This document shows positions 21,556-34,043 of a DNA stretch of 48,814 bases, one piece after another. The DNA is from Bugula neritina (lineage: Eukaryota; Bryozoa; Gymnolaemata; Cheilostomatida; Bugulidae). The stretch spans positions 16,000,642-16,049,455 of the forward strand of contig OZ037770.1 in NCBI GenBank assembly GCA_964035545.1, read 5' to 3'. The translations under genes and the position numbers were made by a program. Within the stretch, counting starts at the first letter, position 1. Each line of letters begins with the position of its first letter. The notes beneath the pieces were generated by a model. The model had not been told where the DNA came from. It worked only from the letters and a program-made list of their open reading frames with translations, and searched no databases.

Positions 21556-22656
21556 CTGTAACACAAAAAATAATAAATAAACTTGTTCAAAATACACTAG
21601 AAAAAAGGAAGCAATAGAAACATCACCTGTAGAATTTTTTCTATCAAATTGACAAATTTATTAGCAAATTCCAAGCATTCAGAAAACCCTCAACACTAGG
21701 CTAACACTGTATAGGAGTATATATTATATATAAAGTTTCCAACTGGTTAAATAATTGAACCAACATCAAAATTCTATACTCGTATAATACAGACATATAG
21801 GACATAAGTAGGAAATCTAGTAACCTAATGAGTTTAGTATAAAACAGTATAAATTTACAGCTCTAAAACCTGCATGGTAAACCAACAAGTCAAAACATCA
21901 AGGCAGACATTCACAATAAAAGTGACTTTAAAACATTAAAATTTAATTGAAGCATGAAACATGTTCTTTTAGATAATACAGTATAGAAAATAAGTATATT
22001 GTATAATGCATAGTAGGAGAGATTTTGACAGAATTACACTGCACCCAAGCTAACACCTAAATGCTAGTCATTCAAAATTGGAATATTCAGCTGATTGGGG
22101 TAAAATAATATAATTAGGGTATAAAAGTAGACATCAACCACCAAGGGTATGTATAATCAGGTTAAGATAAATCGCATGAAACATCCAAGCCATAACAACT
22201 TACAGAGAAGTAAAATAATATATCAGTTCAGCTTTAGTGCAAATTTTATTTGTAATTATTGAAAATATAACTTGATGAAAAGTTTGAAACTGTTTACTGG
22301 TTAAATTGTGATTAATTAAAAATTTCTGAATAATTCTATAACTAGTTTAATCAAGGATTCATGTTATACTTGATAGGAATTGTTGGGACTTTACATAAGT
22401 TGAGAAAGCTTTCCCTAATGCATTATTATAGCTTACAGCTATGCAAGCTATATTACGATTTTTTCACACTAATTATGGCTACTACCAAATAGCTGACCAT
22501 TTTGACTGGTATAACAATAACCCAGTATTTTCACCTATCTTTATGCTTGCGCCTTACAACTACACTTACAACTTATGATGTAGCTGTTTTACATTACTAC
22601 TCTCTTTCAGTCTGCTACAATAAATATATCTGTATATTGAAAACAACAGGAATTAC

Positions 22657-22773
22657 CTCAATATAGCTCTTACCGCTGACACATGTGAAGAATAATCTAG
22701 AATGACTTTGTCCAACTTTATACCGAATTGGTTGGTTGTCTAGTAAATGACCATGTGACCGTCACACCAGTTA
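22657..22773 (-). other. Block H exon, copy 2
   Basis: 117 bp. Acceptor is CTCACAG and donor TGAG|GTAATT, both usable. Confidence 0.55.
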
Positions 22774-22878
22774 CTGTGAGAATAAAGCAGTCTATAATTA
22801 TGTAATAAAATACTAAATATAACATATTTTATAAAACATTATTGAAGAAAGCAATAAAAGTAAAAATGGAGAACAACA

Positions 22879-22895
22879 GGGGGGGGGGGGGGGGG
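22879..22895. repeat. Poly-G tract of 17 bases
   Basis: An uninterrupted G run after AACAACA. The same site has a much shorter G run at about 16226 and a G-rich interrupted run at about 32140. Its length may be unstable or miscalled. Confidence 0.8.
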
Positions 22896-23500
22896 CGAAT
22901 TCACATTTTTTATTGATGTATAGGTGTACAGAACAGTGTCACACTTAATAAATTTAAAAAAATGATTTGTTGAAAGAGCCATAACCAAAAATCAAAAATG
23001 AAAGCCTGACTTCGTATTCTTACCACAAGCAAGCACAGCACTATGTATAAACTTATATTTTCTAATAACAGGTTTTCACACATTCAGCAATAAATTGACA
23101 AAGTAACAAATATGATTGAAGAGTGCTCATTTAAATGGAATGAGGTTTAGTAGCATTTACATGAAAAAGCTTAAACAACTTCGAAATCAAATGAATTACT
23201 TATTGATGGTGTTCAATGAAGGCAATGATTTTATTAACATGAACGTAAAATCCTAAAATAAAATTCTCAATCATGTGCTGATTTGGCATCTGTCCAGTCA
23301 AATTTTGTATAGAGTTAGGGTAAGGTTGGCAAGAGCTTTTACAATAGGCTGTTTTACCGTTCATTAGAAAAATATTTGGCATTTCTTGAATGAAATAAAC
23401 AGCTATAACTTCTAAAGCTAAATAAAAACGACAGAAAAACAGCCAAGTGTTACGGTAAAATTAATCAACAGTGGAGTTCATAGCTAACAGGACATATAGC

Positions 23501-23845
23501 ATGAATATTTTATGTGTCACGCTCCTAAGGTTGCATTTTAATCATCAATCTATACAATTCCATGTGCACAACTTTACAAAGTTATATATTCTACACCTTA
23601 TACAATTATATTGCCACTTTTATCAAAAGCACATGCTTCACTATTTGAGTAGTAACGCTTGTTATGCTTATCTTAAATCAAACTTTGTCCAAGGGAAGGG
23701 TATAGAAGAAGCTGAATCTAACGTCATTTATGAGAGTAGTTATCCCCTAGGAGCTAGAATAAAACTACTTAGGAGCAGATATGGGTCAAGTGATTTCACC
23801 TCATTGCCATGCACTGGTAGTAGCTTTATGAATGCCAAAATCTAA
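23501..23845 (+). other. Block E long form with longest open frame
   Basis: From ATG at 23501 the frame is open for 114 codons (open upstream to 23471). It contains YCHFYQKHMLHYLSSNACYA and ends TSLPCTGSSFMNAKI, the same end as the copy at 32.7 kb. Against that copy it differs by indels of 27, 3 and 3 bp, all multiples of three. It lies antisense to the exon-like blocks and has no recognised domain. Confidence 0.35.
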
Positions 23846-23907
23846 TAGTACATAACACAGGGAAAGAGTAAATATTTTTACAATAAACAATTCATTTAGA
23901 CACAAAC

Positions 23908-24042
23908 CTGAACCAATGGAAGGTTTTGATGAATCAAACACAGAGAGAAGACAACTTCTACATGTAGGCTTATGAGCATATTACAGATATAAAACTGGTC
24001 TTGATAACAATGTAACTTCTATCTGCATGTGGTCGAACACGA
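23908..24042 (-). other. Block D exon, copy 3
   Basis: 135 bp, splice sites intact. The frame open in the plus-strand copy is stopped here after a 1-bp length difference (GAAGTTACATTG). Confidence 0.6.
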
Positions 24043-24375
24043 CTACAAAACAGACAATAAATATTCTAAACTACCTTAATATATAAAACATTTTATTTTA
24101 ATTTTCTAATACAGTAAATGTTTACAGAGCTGAGATACTAGTCTAATGACTACAAGTGATTAACTTGAACAAATTCACAAGACTAGGAATTAAAAAGACA
24201 AAAATAATAAATAAAGCATAACATTTTTACTACTTCAAACAGAAATAGATATACATGAATTATGGACATCAGTTATCAAGAAGAATACAAGAAGTACAAG
24301 ATAATGCTTTTCCTAACATAATGTAAAACTAGTAAAATTGAAAACACAGAGAAAATTATCGTAAATAATAAATAC

Positions 24376-24490
24376 CTAATTATAACCAAAAGGGGGCTCT
24401 CAGAACTGACCACAGTTGGCTAGGTCCTATCTTCCTGGTGAAAACCAAATGTCTTGTAATGTGTGAATATCTGAGCTGCTCGGAGACATT
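24376..24490 (-). other. Block C exon, copy 3
   Basis: 115 bp, splice sites intact. Open frame NVSEQLRYSHITRHLVFT ... SVLRAPFWL to TAA. Confidence 0.6.
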
Positions 24491-24843
24491 CTAAAAAAAC
24501 AAAACATGCACATTTGACAAATTAAAATTGTTGAATAAATGATGACAGACATGTATGAGACAAATTACAGAGTGTGAACTCTACAGTATTGGAAATTTGT
24601 ATCATGATAAAATCAACATAGTCTACAGAACCAGGAAAAAAACTTCTTTGAATCAGGAACATAACTTGCTTTTATAGTTACAGCAGCTCAAACTGAATAT
24701 TCCACTTTTCAATTTCGAGGAATGATTATGACTATAATAAGTATGTAACTGAAATAAAGTCAAACAAATTGAATTATTGGGTAGGAGTTAAAATTTATTG
24801 CACAGTTATAGCTATTTTGAAAAGAAAATTTGATTTCAATTAT

Positions 24844-25460
24844 GAGCCATACAGTACAGAGTGGCAAATCAATGAATTAAAATCATAAGCTTGTACATGT
24901 GGTGAGCAAAGCAACAGCCGCACTATTACAGAAAGGTCATTGTAAAATGTTAGTGTAAATATTTGCGCGAAGTTTAATACTCCTGCAGGGGCTTGATATA
25001 GAATCACAAAAATTATGTCTAATGATTATATATCACAACAAAATACCGTAATTATTAAAACGGCATTATATTAATAGATAAATTAACCATCCCTTCAGTG
25101 TGGATAACAATAAATTAAGGCAAGCAGATAAAATCAAGCTGAAGACAGGTCTATTGTAAAATGAAAAATTTATAGAATGAAAATGAAAAAGAAACTTTAA
25201 ACGCTGAAATAAAAAAAAATATGATACCAGCAAAAATGGCTTGGCATATTATATAATTAGTGGTACAGCAGCACCAATATTATGCTTAGACAAGAAATTA
25301 TCCCAAAGGATAAATTTTCAACAAACTAAAGAAATGAGCACTGACTCACTGCATCAACTATTAGCTAGAAAACCTTACATGAAACTAAAAGAAGTAACAG
25401 CTAAGGTGCTAAAATGTATAGCTCACTATATTTGTAGTATTATACTAAGATTGTTATTCT
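24844..25460. repeat. Block W, copy 2
   Basis: Same block as at 18.06 kb. A plus-strand frame (25241-25477) is open only in this copy and starts with TTG, so it is not taken as a gene. Confidence 0.4.
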
Positions 25461-25967
25461 TAGTATCGATTTTGTAGTTTAGTTCAACAAACCAGAGAAG
25501 AACAGGGTAGAAGTTATGTTGAAATCAAGCCAATTTAAAGCCAAGCTAAATTGAAATTCATTATATAAGCCTTGCAGCTGCATTTACTCAATTGACTGTA
25601 GAATTGCATTGACCTGAAATGAGGAGCAGTTTATCAATTAAGTAAAAAACTCAACGTGAATTCCGAGAATGAATGAATACAGATCAACAGTTTACTAAAG
25701 AAAATGTTAGTAAAAAGCTATTATAAATGAAGTATTGAATAGAGAATTACCTTATTGGTGCCATGACCAAGCAGTTTCAGTTGCTGGACCAGTTTCAGAA
25801 TCTAATGAAGGGAAAGCAGAGATGTAGCAATCAGATACTTAAAAAAAAAGTGTCCTCCTTAAGCAGCATTATCAATAATGTTCAGGGCAAAATAAAGAAG
25901 AAATAAGCTAAATTAACCATAAAGAAAAGAAACACAAATTAATGATACAAAGAGACATAAAGAAATT

Positions 25968-26340
25968 GAACAGGTGAGTTACAGAAACTGCTTGCTCTAG
26001 AAGCTATTCAGGTGAATAATGAAAATGAGTGTTGCAACGTGGAATTTGACTTTTGGAATTTTTATGAAGCTTTATCATCCTTCTAACCATTCACCATTAA
26101 ATCACTAATTTCTGTTATTGAATGCAACTAGATATTAGCATAAGGTTAGGGACCTAAAGAAAGAGGCCAGGGCTGTGCATGCATTTGCTTACTCCCAATT
26201 CTGACTACTGATTGTGGGTAAAAATTAAACCAGTTGTTTGAAATGAGTTGGGGCAGGTCACAGTCATGAATTACTATAGACAATTTGTATAGCATTAAGT
26301 TTATTATAAAATGTGTGTACTGTCACTGCCTGATAAAATA
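25968..26340 (-). repeat. Block M, copy 2
   Basis: More diverged copy (GCTGTGCATGCATTTGCTTA replaces the usual TTTCGCTTGCC), shared with the copy at 40.96 kb. The P block expected next to it has been deleted at about 25.78 kb (TTGCTGGACCAG joined to TTTCAGAATC). Confidence 0.6.
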
Positions 26341-26420
26341 ACTTGCATGGGTATTATTTCAAATAGCAGAAATTTGAGATAGGGTAATTTTAGAAAATAA
26401 TGAGTTGAAATAATACATAC

Positions 26421-26506
26421 CATACATACATGAAGATGAGGCTTACAGGGATGGGAAGAATAACAGAGAGAAAAAGAATACAGGTTGCTGTTCCTCTATA
26501 CACATC
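26421..26506 (-). other. Block T exon, copy 2
   Basis: 86 bp, acceptor GTTTCACAG and donor GTATG|GTATG. Reads DVYRGTATCILFLSVILPI then PVSLIFMYVW in one hydrophobic frame. Confidence 0.5.
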
Positions 26507-27126
26507 CTGTGAAACAAAAAAATAGTAAATAAACTTGTTCAAAATACAATAGAAAAAAAGGAAGCATGAGTTATATGGCAATAGTAACATAACCTGTAGC
26601 ACTTTTTCTCCCAAACTGACAAATTTATTAGTAGATTCCAAGCATTAGGAAAAGACGCAACACTATGTTAACACTGTAGGAGTATATATTATATCTACTG
26701 GTTAAATAATTGAACCAACATCAAAATTCTATACTCGTATAATACAGATGTGTGATATAAGTAGGAAATCTAGTAACCTAATGAGTTTTGTATAAAACAG
26801 TATAAATTTACAGCTCTAAAACCCACGTAGCAAACCAACAATTCAAAGAATCAAGACAGAAATTCACAATAAAAGTAGCTTTAAAACAATAAAATTTAGT
26901 TGAAGCATGAAACACCAGTTTTAGAGAATATAGAAAATAAGTATATTGTATAATGCATACTACGAGAGACTTTGACAAAATTACGCTGTACATGCCACAG
27001 TTAGCCCTAATTTGCTAAAAATTCAAAAATGCAACATCCAGCTGCATGACTGAAACTGAAAACTTGGACATGCGAAAGTAATAACCGGCTAACCTCACAC
27101 TGCAAATAGAGTAGTATGCAGTTCAC

Positions 27127-27224
27127 CTCAGTCTGAAAATAGTTCAGGTCAAGCAAAGATCAAACAACTCCAACTAATACCAATCCATCCAGAAGGAATA
27201 TTATGAAGCAGCAATTTCAGTAAC
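27127..27224 (-). other. Block F exon, copy 1
   Basis: 98 bp, acceptor TTTCACTTACAG and donor CTGAG|GTGAAC, both matching the plus-strand copy at 9552-9647. Confidence 0.5.
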
Positions 27225-27339
27225 CTGTAAGTGAAACAAACCAACACTGGGTTTGAGCCAGAAAGGTTTCAGACATATCTAAAGCAAATAAAGTTGCAAA
27301 GATATGCAAATGATATTTTTATACAAAGCTAGGGTGAGA

Positions 27340-28154
27340 CAAAGGTGATCTATATGAGAGTGGCGACTTTAGGGAATCATGGGGACATCATTATGCAGAA
27401 TTCTGCGCTGCGAGTTTATATAAGTTAAAAAGGGAAAATTTTGTCACTTTTTTTATTTCATTATTATTTCTATTTTATGTGTACATTTTTAATTTTATTT
27501 ATTGCTATAGTTTTTAAACACATTCTTTATGCATATAAAATTAAAAACAAGTTTAAAACTCACTCACTAATAATTATGCATGTGTAGCTTAATATATTGA
27601 CAAAAGAAAGCCCAAAGTTATTCAATTTAATTTTAAATAGCATGAGGAAATTTATTTGAATTAAATTCTTAAAAATTATTGTTATTTGAACTATTTTAAA
27701 AAGTTTTATCTAATACTAAGTTCACACCTTTTAAACCATAAATCAATCATTAAATAATTCATTGAGTGCTTTAAATATTTTTTTTGTTTTTGGAATTTTT
27801 TTAAAAGTTCTTAAACTTGTTTATTGAGTTAAAACATATAAAACACTATAAATTAAGCTCATGAATTACAACCGTGTTCAGTGCCAGTAAGCTGCACGAA
27901 ATAAAACGTGTCCATCATTGAAACTGCAATTAAATCAAGTTTCTGTTGATAATCGAATAAAAATTGTTGAATTAATTTATAATTTCTATTATAAATCTTT
28001 AGGGAAAACATGCAAAAAGGACAAAAAACTCAGTGAAATTATCACGTAACAATCAACTGTAATTATATAATAATATGAGGCACACCTCCTACCAATAAGT
28101 AGCATAATGGTGGACAACGCCCTAAAATTGCCGCTCTCATATCGATCATCTCAG
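27340..28154. mobile_element. hAT-type MITE, 815 bp, copy 1
   Basis: Left end CAAAGGTGATCTATATGAGA and right end (reverse complement) CTGAGATGATCGATATGAGA form inverted repeats that continue to TTTAGGG, about 35 bp in all with mismatches. It is flanked by GGGTGAGA (27332-27339) and GGGTGAGG (28155-28162), an 8-bp target duplication. Array copies without the element show the empty site GGGTAAGG once (about 23317 and 16634). An 8-bp duplication and a YARNG-like end fit the hAT superfamily. The interior is AT-rich and encodes no transposase, so it is non-autonomous. Confidence 0.8.
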
Positions 28155-28475
28155 GGGTGAGGCTGACAAGAGCTTTTACAATAGGCTGTTTTAACTTTTA
28201 TTAGAAACATGTTTGACAATTTTTGAATGAAACTAACAGCTACAACTTTTAAAACAAAATAAAACAACAGAAAAGCAGCTATGTGTTACGGAAGTGTTAA
28301 TCAACAGTGGATTTCATAGCTGATAGGAGCAGATATAGGTCAACTGAGTTCACCTAACTGCCTAGCACTGGAAGTTTTACTAATTCCAAGGGTTGGTAGT
28401 AAAGGTTAGACAACTTTAACTTAATGAAAGGAAGAGTTAATATTGTTGCAATAAGCAATTCATTTAAACACACAC

Positions 28476-28610
28476 CTGAACGGATGAAAAGTTTGGTTGA
28501 ATCAAACACAGAGAGAAGACGACTTCTACATGTGGACTTGTGAGCATCTCATGGATATAAAACGGGTCTTGATGGCAAGGTGACTTCTATCTGCATGTGG
28601 TTAAACACAA
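28476..28610 (-). other. Block D exon, copy 4
   Basis: 135 bp, acceptor TTTTGTAG, donor GTTCAG|GTGTGT (GTTTGT in most copies). Confidence 0.6.
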
Positions 28611-28931
28611 CTACAAAACAGACAATAAATATTCTAAAATACCTTGATATATAAAACATTTCATTTTAATTTGCTAATAGTAAATGTTTGCAGATCGAGC
28701 TGGGATTCTAGTCTAAAGAGTACAAGTGATTAACTTGAACAATTCCACAGGACTTGGAGTTAACAAAACTAAAATTATGAATAAAAGATAACATTTTTAC
28801 TACTTCAAACAGAAATAGATGAACAAGAATTATGGACATTAGAATACAAAAAGTACAAAATAATGAGTTGCCTAACACCATTTAAAATTGGTAAAATTGA
28901 AACAGAGAAAATTATCGTAAATAATAAATAC

Positions 28932-29046
28932 CTGATTATAACCAAGATGGGGCTCTCAGAATTGATCACAGTTGGCTAGGTCCTATCTTCCTGGTGAAAA
29001 CCATATGTTCTCTAATGTGTGAATATCTGAGTTGCTCGGAGTGATT
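28932..29046 (-). other. Block C exon, copy 4
   Basis: 115 bp, donor AATCAG|GTATT. The frame begins NHSEQLRYSHIREHMVFT but meets TGA where other copies have TGG, so it is truncated after about 26 codons. Confidence 0.6.
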
Positions 29047-29684
29047 CTAAAAAACAAAATACATTTGATGAATTAAAATTGTTGAATAAATGATGACAGA
29101 TATATATATGAGACATCTCATAGGTCCTAAAATCTAGAGTATTGAAAATTGTATAATGATAGAATCAACATAGTCTACAGAACCAGGAAAGAAACTTCTT
29201 TGAACAAGAAATATAACTTGTTTTTTATAGTTACAGCAGTTTAAACTGAATTTATTCCACTTAAACTTTTCAATTTCGAACCATGATTATGACCATGATG
29301 AGTAGCCTATGTAACTGAAATAAAGTCAAACAAAATAAATCATTCAGCATAAGTTGAACATTATTATAGCGAGAAAAACATTAAAATATTAGATTTCAAT
29401 TATACTATTATTCTTAGTATTGATTTTGTAGTTCAGCTCAAAGTCAAGCCAATTTGAAGCAAAGCTAAATTGAAATTTATTATAACTATAATTATAAGCC
29501 TTGCAGTTGCATTTACTCAAATGACTGCAGTATCAAATTGACTAGAAATGGGTAGCAGTCTATCAATTAAATAAAATAATCAATGTGACTTCCAAGCCTA
29601 TGAATAAATACAGATCAACAATCAGTAAACTAAAAGATAACATTGATAAAAAGTTATTAAATGGCATGGTAAATAATTGTTTAC

Positions 29685-29880
29685 CTTGGTAAGATGACCA
29701 AACAGTTTCATGCAGTTGCATGACCATTCACTATGACTTACTATAATGACAGTGCAGCAGACGTGCTCAGTCATCCGTAACCAATCATTGCTCAGTCGTC
29801 TGTAACTGATCACGTGATTATTGGGGCATGCGCTACACCTCATGACTCACTTCCAATGGTGTTAGCAATTCAGTGCAATC
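29685..29880 (-). promoter_or_regulatory. Block P, copy 2: promoter/first-exon-like
   Basis: Same arrangement as at 20.45 kb; CACGTG at 29811-29816 and donor ACCAAG|GTAAAC at 29685. A 73-codon minus-strand frame (29622-29843) crosses the donor but is not shared by the other copies. Confidence 0.35.
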
Positions 29881-30119
29881 TGTATGCAGCAAAAATATCA
29901 ATACTAACTTTGGTGCCTAAGATTTTATGAGGCTTCAAGTTTCAGAATATAATGAAGGGAAAACAGAGATGTAGCAATCAAATACTTTTAAAAATTTGTC
30001 TTTTTTAAGCAGCATTATCAATCATGCTTAGGGCAAGAAAAATAGGAAAAGATATCACTATGCTAAATTAACCATTAAGAAAAGAAACACAAATTCACGA
30101 CACAAAGAGACATAAAGTA

Positions 30120-30500
30120 ATTGAACAGGTGAGCTAAGAAAACTGCTTGTTCTAGAAGCCATTCAGTGTTGCAACTTGGTGTTTTGATTTTTGGAATTTT
30201 TATGGAGCTTTATCATCCTTCTAACCATTCACCATGAAATCACTAATTTCTGTTATTGAATGCAACTAGAGAGTAGCATGAGGTTAGGGACCTACAGCAA
30301 AAGGCCAGGGTTTCGCTTGCCTTTGCTTAGTCCCAACTCTGACTACTGTTTGCAGGTAAACATTGAAATACTTGTTCACATGTGTTGGGGAGGTCATGGT
30401 CATGAATTACTAAACAATCTGTATAGCATTAAGTTTACTATAAGATGTGTATACTGTCACTGCCTGATAAAACAACACTTGTCAATAATAATTTTAAATA
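30120..30500 (-). repeat. Block M, copy 3
   Basis: Very close to copy 1 at 20.9 kb, including GGCCAGGGTTTCGCTTGCC, in line with the 9.24-kb period. A 91-codon plus-strand frame here is broken in copy 1 and not counted as a gene. Confidence 0.6.
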
Positions 30501-30705
30501 GCATGATTCTTAGGATGAGGAAAATTTTTACTTAATGCAATCTCATATTTCTAAACACTTATAGTTCTCAATAATTTAAACGTATACTGGAAATACATCA
30601 AACTTGAATATTTGATAAATAACAGTAAGAGAAGTCGAGGCTATGATATAACAACAGAGAACAATTGAAGGACTGGAGAAAATAATGAGTTGAAATAACA
30701 CATAC

Positions 30706-30790
30706 CACAGACAGATACAGATGAGGATTACAGGGATGGAAGAATAACACAGAGAGAAAAAGAGTACAGGTTGCTGTTCCTCTGCCCATT
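30706..30790 (-). other. Block T exon, copy 3
   Basis: 85 bp; splice sites intact. One C is missing in TTCTTCCATCCC compared with copies 1 and 5, which shifts the hydrophobic frame. Confidence 0.5.
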
Positions 30791-31884
30791 CTGTAACACA
30801 AAAAATAGTAAATAAACTTGTTCAAAATACAATAGAAAAAAGGAAGCAATAGAAACATCACCTGTAGAATTTTTTCTATCAAATTGACAAATTTATTAGC
30901 AAATTCCAAGCATTCAGAAAACACTCAACACTATGCTAACACTGTATATAGGAGTATATATTATATATAAAGTTTCCAACTGGTTAAATAATTGAACCAA
31001 CATCAAAATTCTATACTCGGATAATACAGACATATAGGACATAAGTAGGAAATCTAGTAACCTAATGAGTTTAGTATAAAACAGTATAAATTTACAGCTC
31101 TAAAACCTGCATGGTAAACCAACAAGTCAAAACATCAAGGCAGACATTCACAATAAAAGTGACTTTAAAACATTAAAATTTAATTGAAGCATGAAACATG
31201 TTCTTTTAGATAATACAGTATAGAAAATAAGTATGTTGTATAATGCATAGTAGGAGAGATTTTGACAGAATTACACTGCACCCAAGCTAACACCCAAATG
31301 CTGGTCATTCAAAATTGGAATATTCAACAGATTGGGGTAAAATAATATAATTAGGGTATAAAAGTAGACATCAACCACCAAGGGTACGTATAATCAGGTT
31401 AGGATAAATCGCATGAAACATCCAAGCCATACCAACTTACAGAGAAGTAAAATAATATATCAGTTCAGCTTTAGTGCAAATTTTATTTGTAATTATTGAA
31501 AATATAACTTGATGAAAAGTTTGAAACTGTTTACTGGTTGAATTGTGATTAATTTAAAATTCCCCGAATAATTCTATAAGTAGTTTAATCAAGGATTCAT
31601 GTTATACTTAATAGGAATTGTTGGGACTTTACATAAGTTGAGAAAGTTTTTCCCTAATGCATTATAGCTTTTCATGTATTATTACAGCTATGCAAGCTAT
31701 ATTACGATTTTTCGACACTCATTACGGCTACTACACAATAGCTGACCTTTTTGACTAGTATAACAACCCAGTATTTTCATCTATCTTTACGCTTACAACT
31801 TATGATGTAAAGGTTTGTACATTGCTACTTTCTTTTAGACTGCTACAATAAATATCTCTATATATCAAAAACAACAGGAATTAC

Positions 31885-32001
31885 CTCCATATAGCTCATC
31901 CAGCTGACCCATGTGAAGAATAATCTAGAATGACTTTGTCCAACTTTATACCCAATTGGTTGGTTGTCTAGTAGATGACCATCTGACCATCACAGCAGTT
32001 A
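31885..32001 (-). other. Block H exon, copy 3
   Basis: 117 bp, splice sites intact; close match to the copy at 15975. Confidence 0.55.
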
Positions 32002-32738
32002 CTGTAAGAATAAAGCAGTCTATAATTATGTGGTGTTGCATATCATAAAAAACAATAAAATAAAAATATACTAAATATAACTTATTTCATAAAAAATTAT
32101 TGAAGAAAGCAACAAAAGTAAAAATGGAGAACCAGGGGGGAGGGGGGAATTCTATTTTTATTGATGTATAGATGTACAGAAGAGTGTCATACTTAATAAA
32201 TTCAAAAAAATGATTTGTTGAAAGAGCCATAACCAAAAATCAAAAATGAAAGCCTGACTTCGTATTCTTACCACAAGCAAGCATAGCACTATGTAAACTT
32301 ATATTTTTCAATGACGGTTTTCACACAGCAATAAATTGACAAAATAACAAATATGATTGAAGAGTGCTCATTTAAATGGAATGAGGTTTGGTAGCATTTA
32401 CATGAAACAGCTTAAACAGCTCCAAAATCAAATGAATTACTTATTGATGGTGTTCAATGAATACAATGATTTTATTAACATGAAAGTAAAATCTTAAAAG
32501 TAAAATTCTCAACCATGTGCTGATTTTTTCTCTCTCCAGTCAAATTTTGTATAGAGCTAGGGTAAAGTTGGCAAGAGCTATTACAATTATAGGCTGTTTC
32601 AACTTTCTTTAGAAACATGTTTGGCAATTCTTGAATGAAATAAACAGCTATAACTTTTAAAGCTAAATAAAACGACAGAAAAACAGCCAAGTGTAGAATT
32701 AATCAACAGTGGAGTTCATAGCTAACAGGACATATAGT

Positions 32739-33056
32739 ATGAATATTTTTGTGTCACACTCTATACAGTTCTATGTGCACAACTTCCCAAAGTTATATAT
32801 TCTACACTTTATACAATTATATTGCCACTTTGATCAAAAGCACATGCTTCACTATTTGAGTAGTAACGCTTGTTATGCTCATCTTAAATCAAACTTTGTC
32901 GAAGGGAAGGTAGAAAAAGCTGAATCTATCATCATTTACGAGAGTAGCTATCCCCTAGGAGCTAGAATAAAAGTACTAAGGAGCGGATATCATGGGTCAA
33001 CTGAGTTCACCTCATTGCCATGCACTGGTAGTAGCTTTATGAATGCTAAAATCTAA
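32739..33056 (+). other. Block E long form with open frame, copy 3
   Basis: From ATG at 32739, 105 codons (open upstream to 32709), ending TSLPCTGSSFMNAKI like the 23.5-kb copy. Indels against that copy are all multiples of three. Confidence 0.35.
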
Positions 33057-33118
33057 TAGCACACAACACAGGGAAAGAGTAAATATTGTTACAATAAACA
33101 ATTCATTTAGACACAAAC

Positions 33119-33253
33119 CTGAACCAGTGGAAGGTTTTGATGGATCAAAAACAGAGAGAAGACAACTTCTACATGTCAGCTTGTGAGCATCTCACAGATA
33201 TAAAACCAGTCTTGATAGCAAGGTAACTTCTATCTGCATGTGGTTAAACACAA
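33119..33253 (-). other. Block D exon, copy 5
   Basis: 135 bp, splice sites TTTTGTAG and GTTCAG|GTTTGT intact. Confidence 0.6.
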
Positions 33254-33585
33254 CTACAAAACAGACAATAAATATTCTAAACTACCTTAATATATAAAAC
33301 ATTTTATTTTAATTTGCTAATACAGTAAATGTTTGCAGAGCTGAGATACTAGTCTACTGACTACAAGTGATTAACTTGAACAAATTCACAAGACTTGGAG
33401 TTAACAACACTAAAATAATAAATAAACCATAACATTTTTACTACCACTTCAAACAGAAATAGATATACATGAATTATGGACATCAGTTATCAAGAAGAAT
33501 ACAAGAAGTACAAGATAGTTTATCCAATACATCGTGTAAAACTAGTAAAATTGAAACCACAGAGAAAATTATTGTAAATAAATAC

Positions 33586-33700
33586 CTAATTATAACCAAA
33601 AGGGGGCTCTCAGAACTGACCACAGTTGACTAGATCCTATCTTCCTGGTGTAGACCATATGTTCTCTAATGTGTGAATATCTGAGCTGCTTGGAGACATT
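33586..33700 (-). other. Block C exon, copy 5
   Basis: 115 bp, splice sites intact. Open frame NVSKQLRYSHIREHMVYT ... SVLRAPFWL to TAA. Confidence 0.6.
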
Positions 33701-34043
33701 CTAAAAAACAAAACACATATTTTGATAAATTGAAGTTGTTGAATAAATGATGACAGACATGTATGAGACAAATTATAGACTGTAGAATCTAGAGTATGGG
33801 AAATTTGTATCATGATAAAATCAACTTAGTCTACAGAACCAGGAAAGACACTTCTTTAAATCAGAAACTTTTTCAGTTGAAACAACGTAAACTGAATATT
33901 CCACTTTTTAATTTCGAGGAATGATTATGACTATAACATGAGTATGTAACTGAAATAAAGTCAAACAAATTGAATTATTGGGTAAGAGTTAGAATTTATT
34001 GCACAGTTATGGCTATTTTGAAAAGAAAATTTGATTTCAATTA

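Noticed and set aside
21340-21597. Minus-strand hydrophobic frames through block T as a membrane-protein gene
   Set aside because: They run through the splice sites into intron sequence, and 1-2 bp indels between the five copies change the frame. Only the exon-like block is reported.
25241-25477. 78-codon plus-strand frame in block W
   Set aside because: Begins with TTG and is broken in the other two W copies, so it is not a conserved gene.
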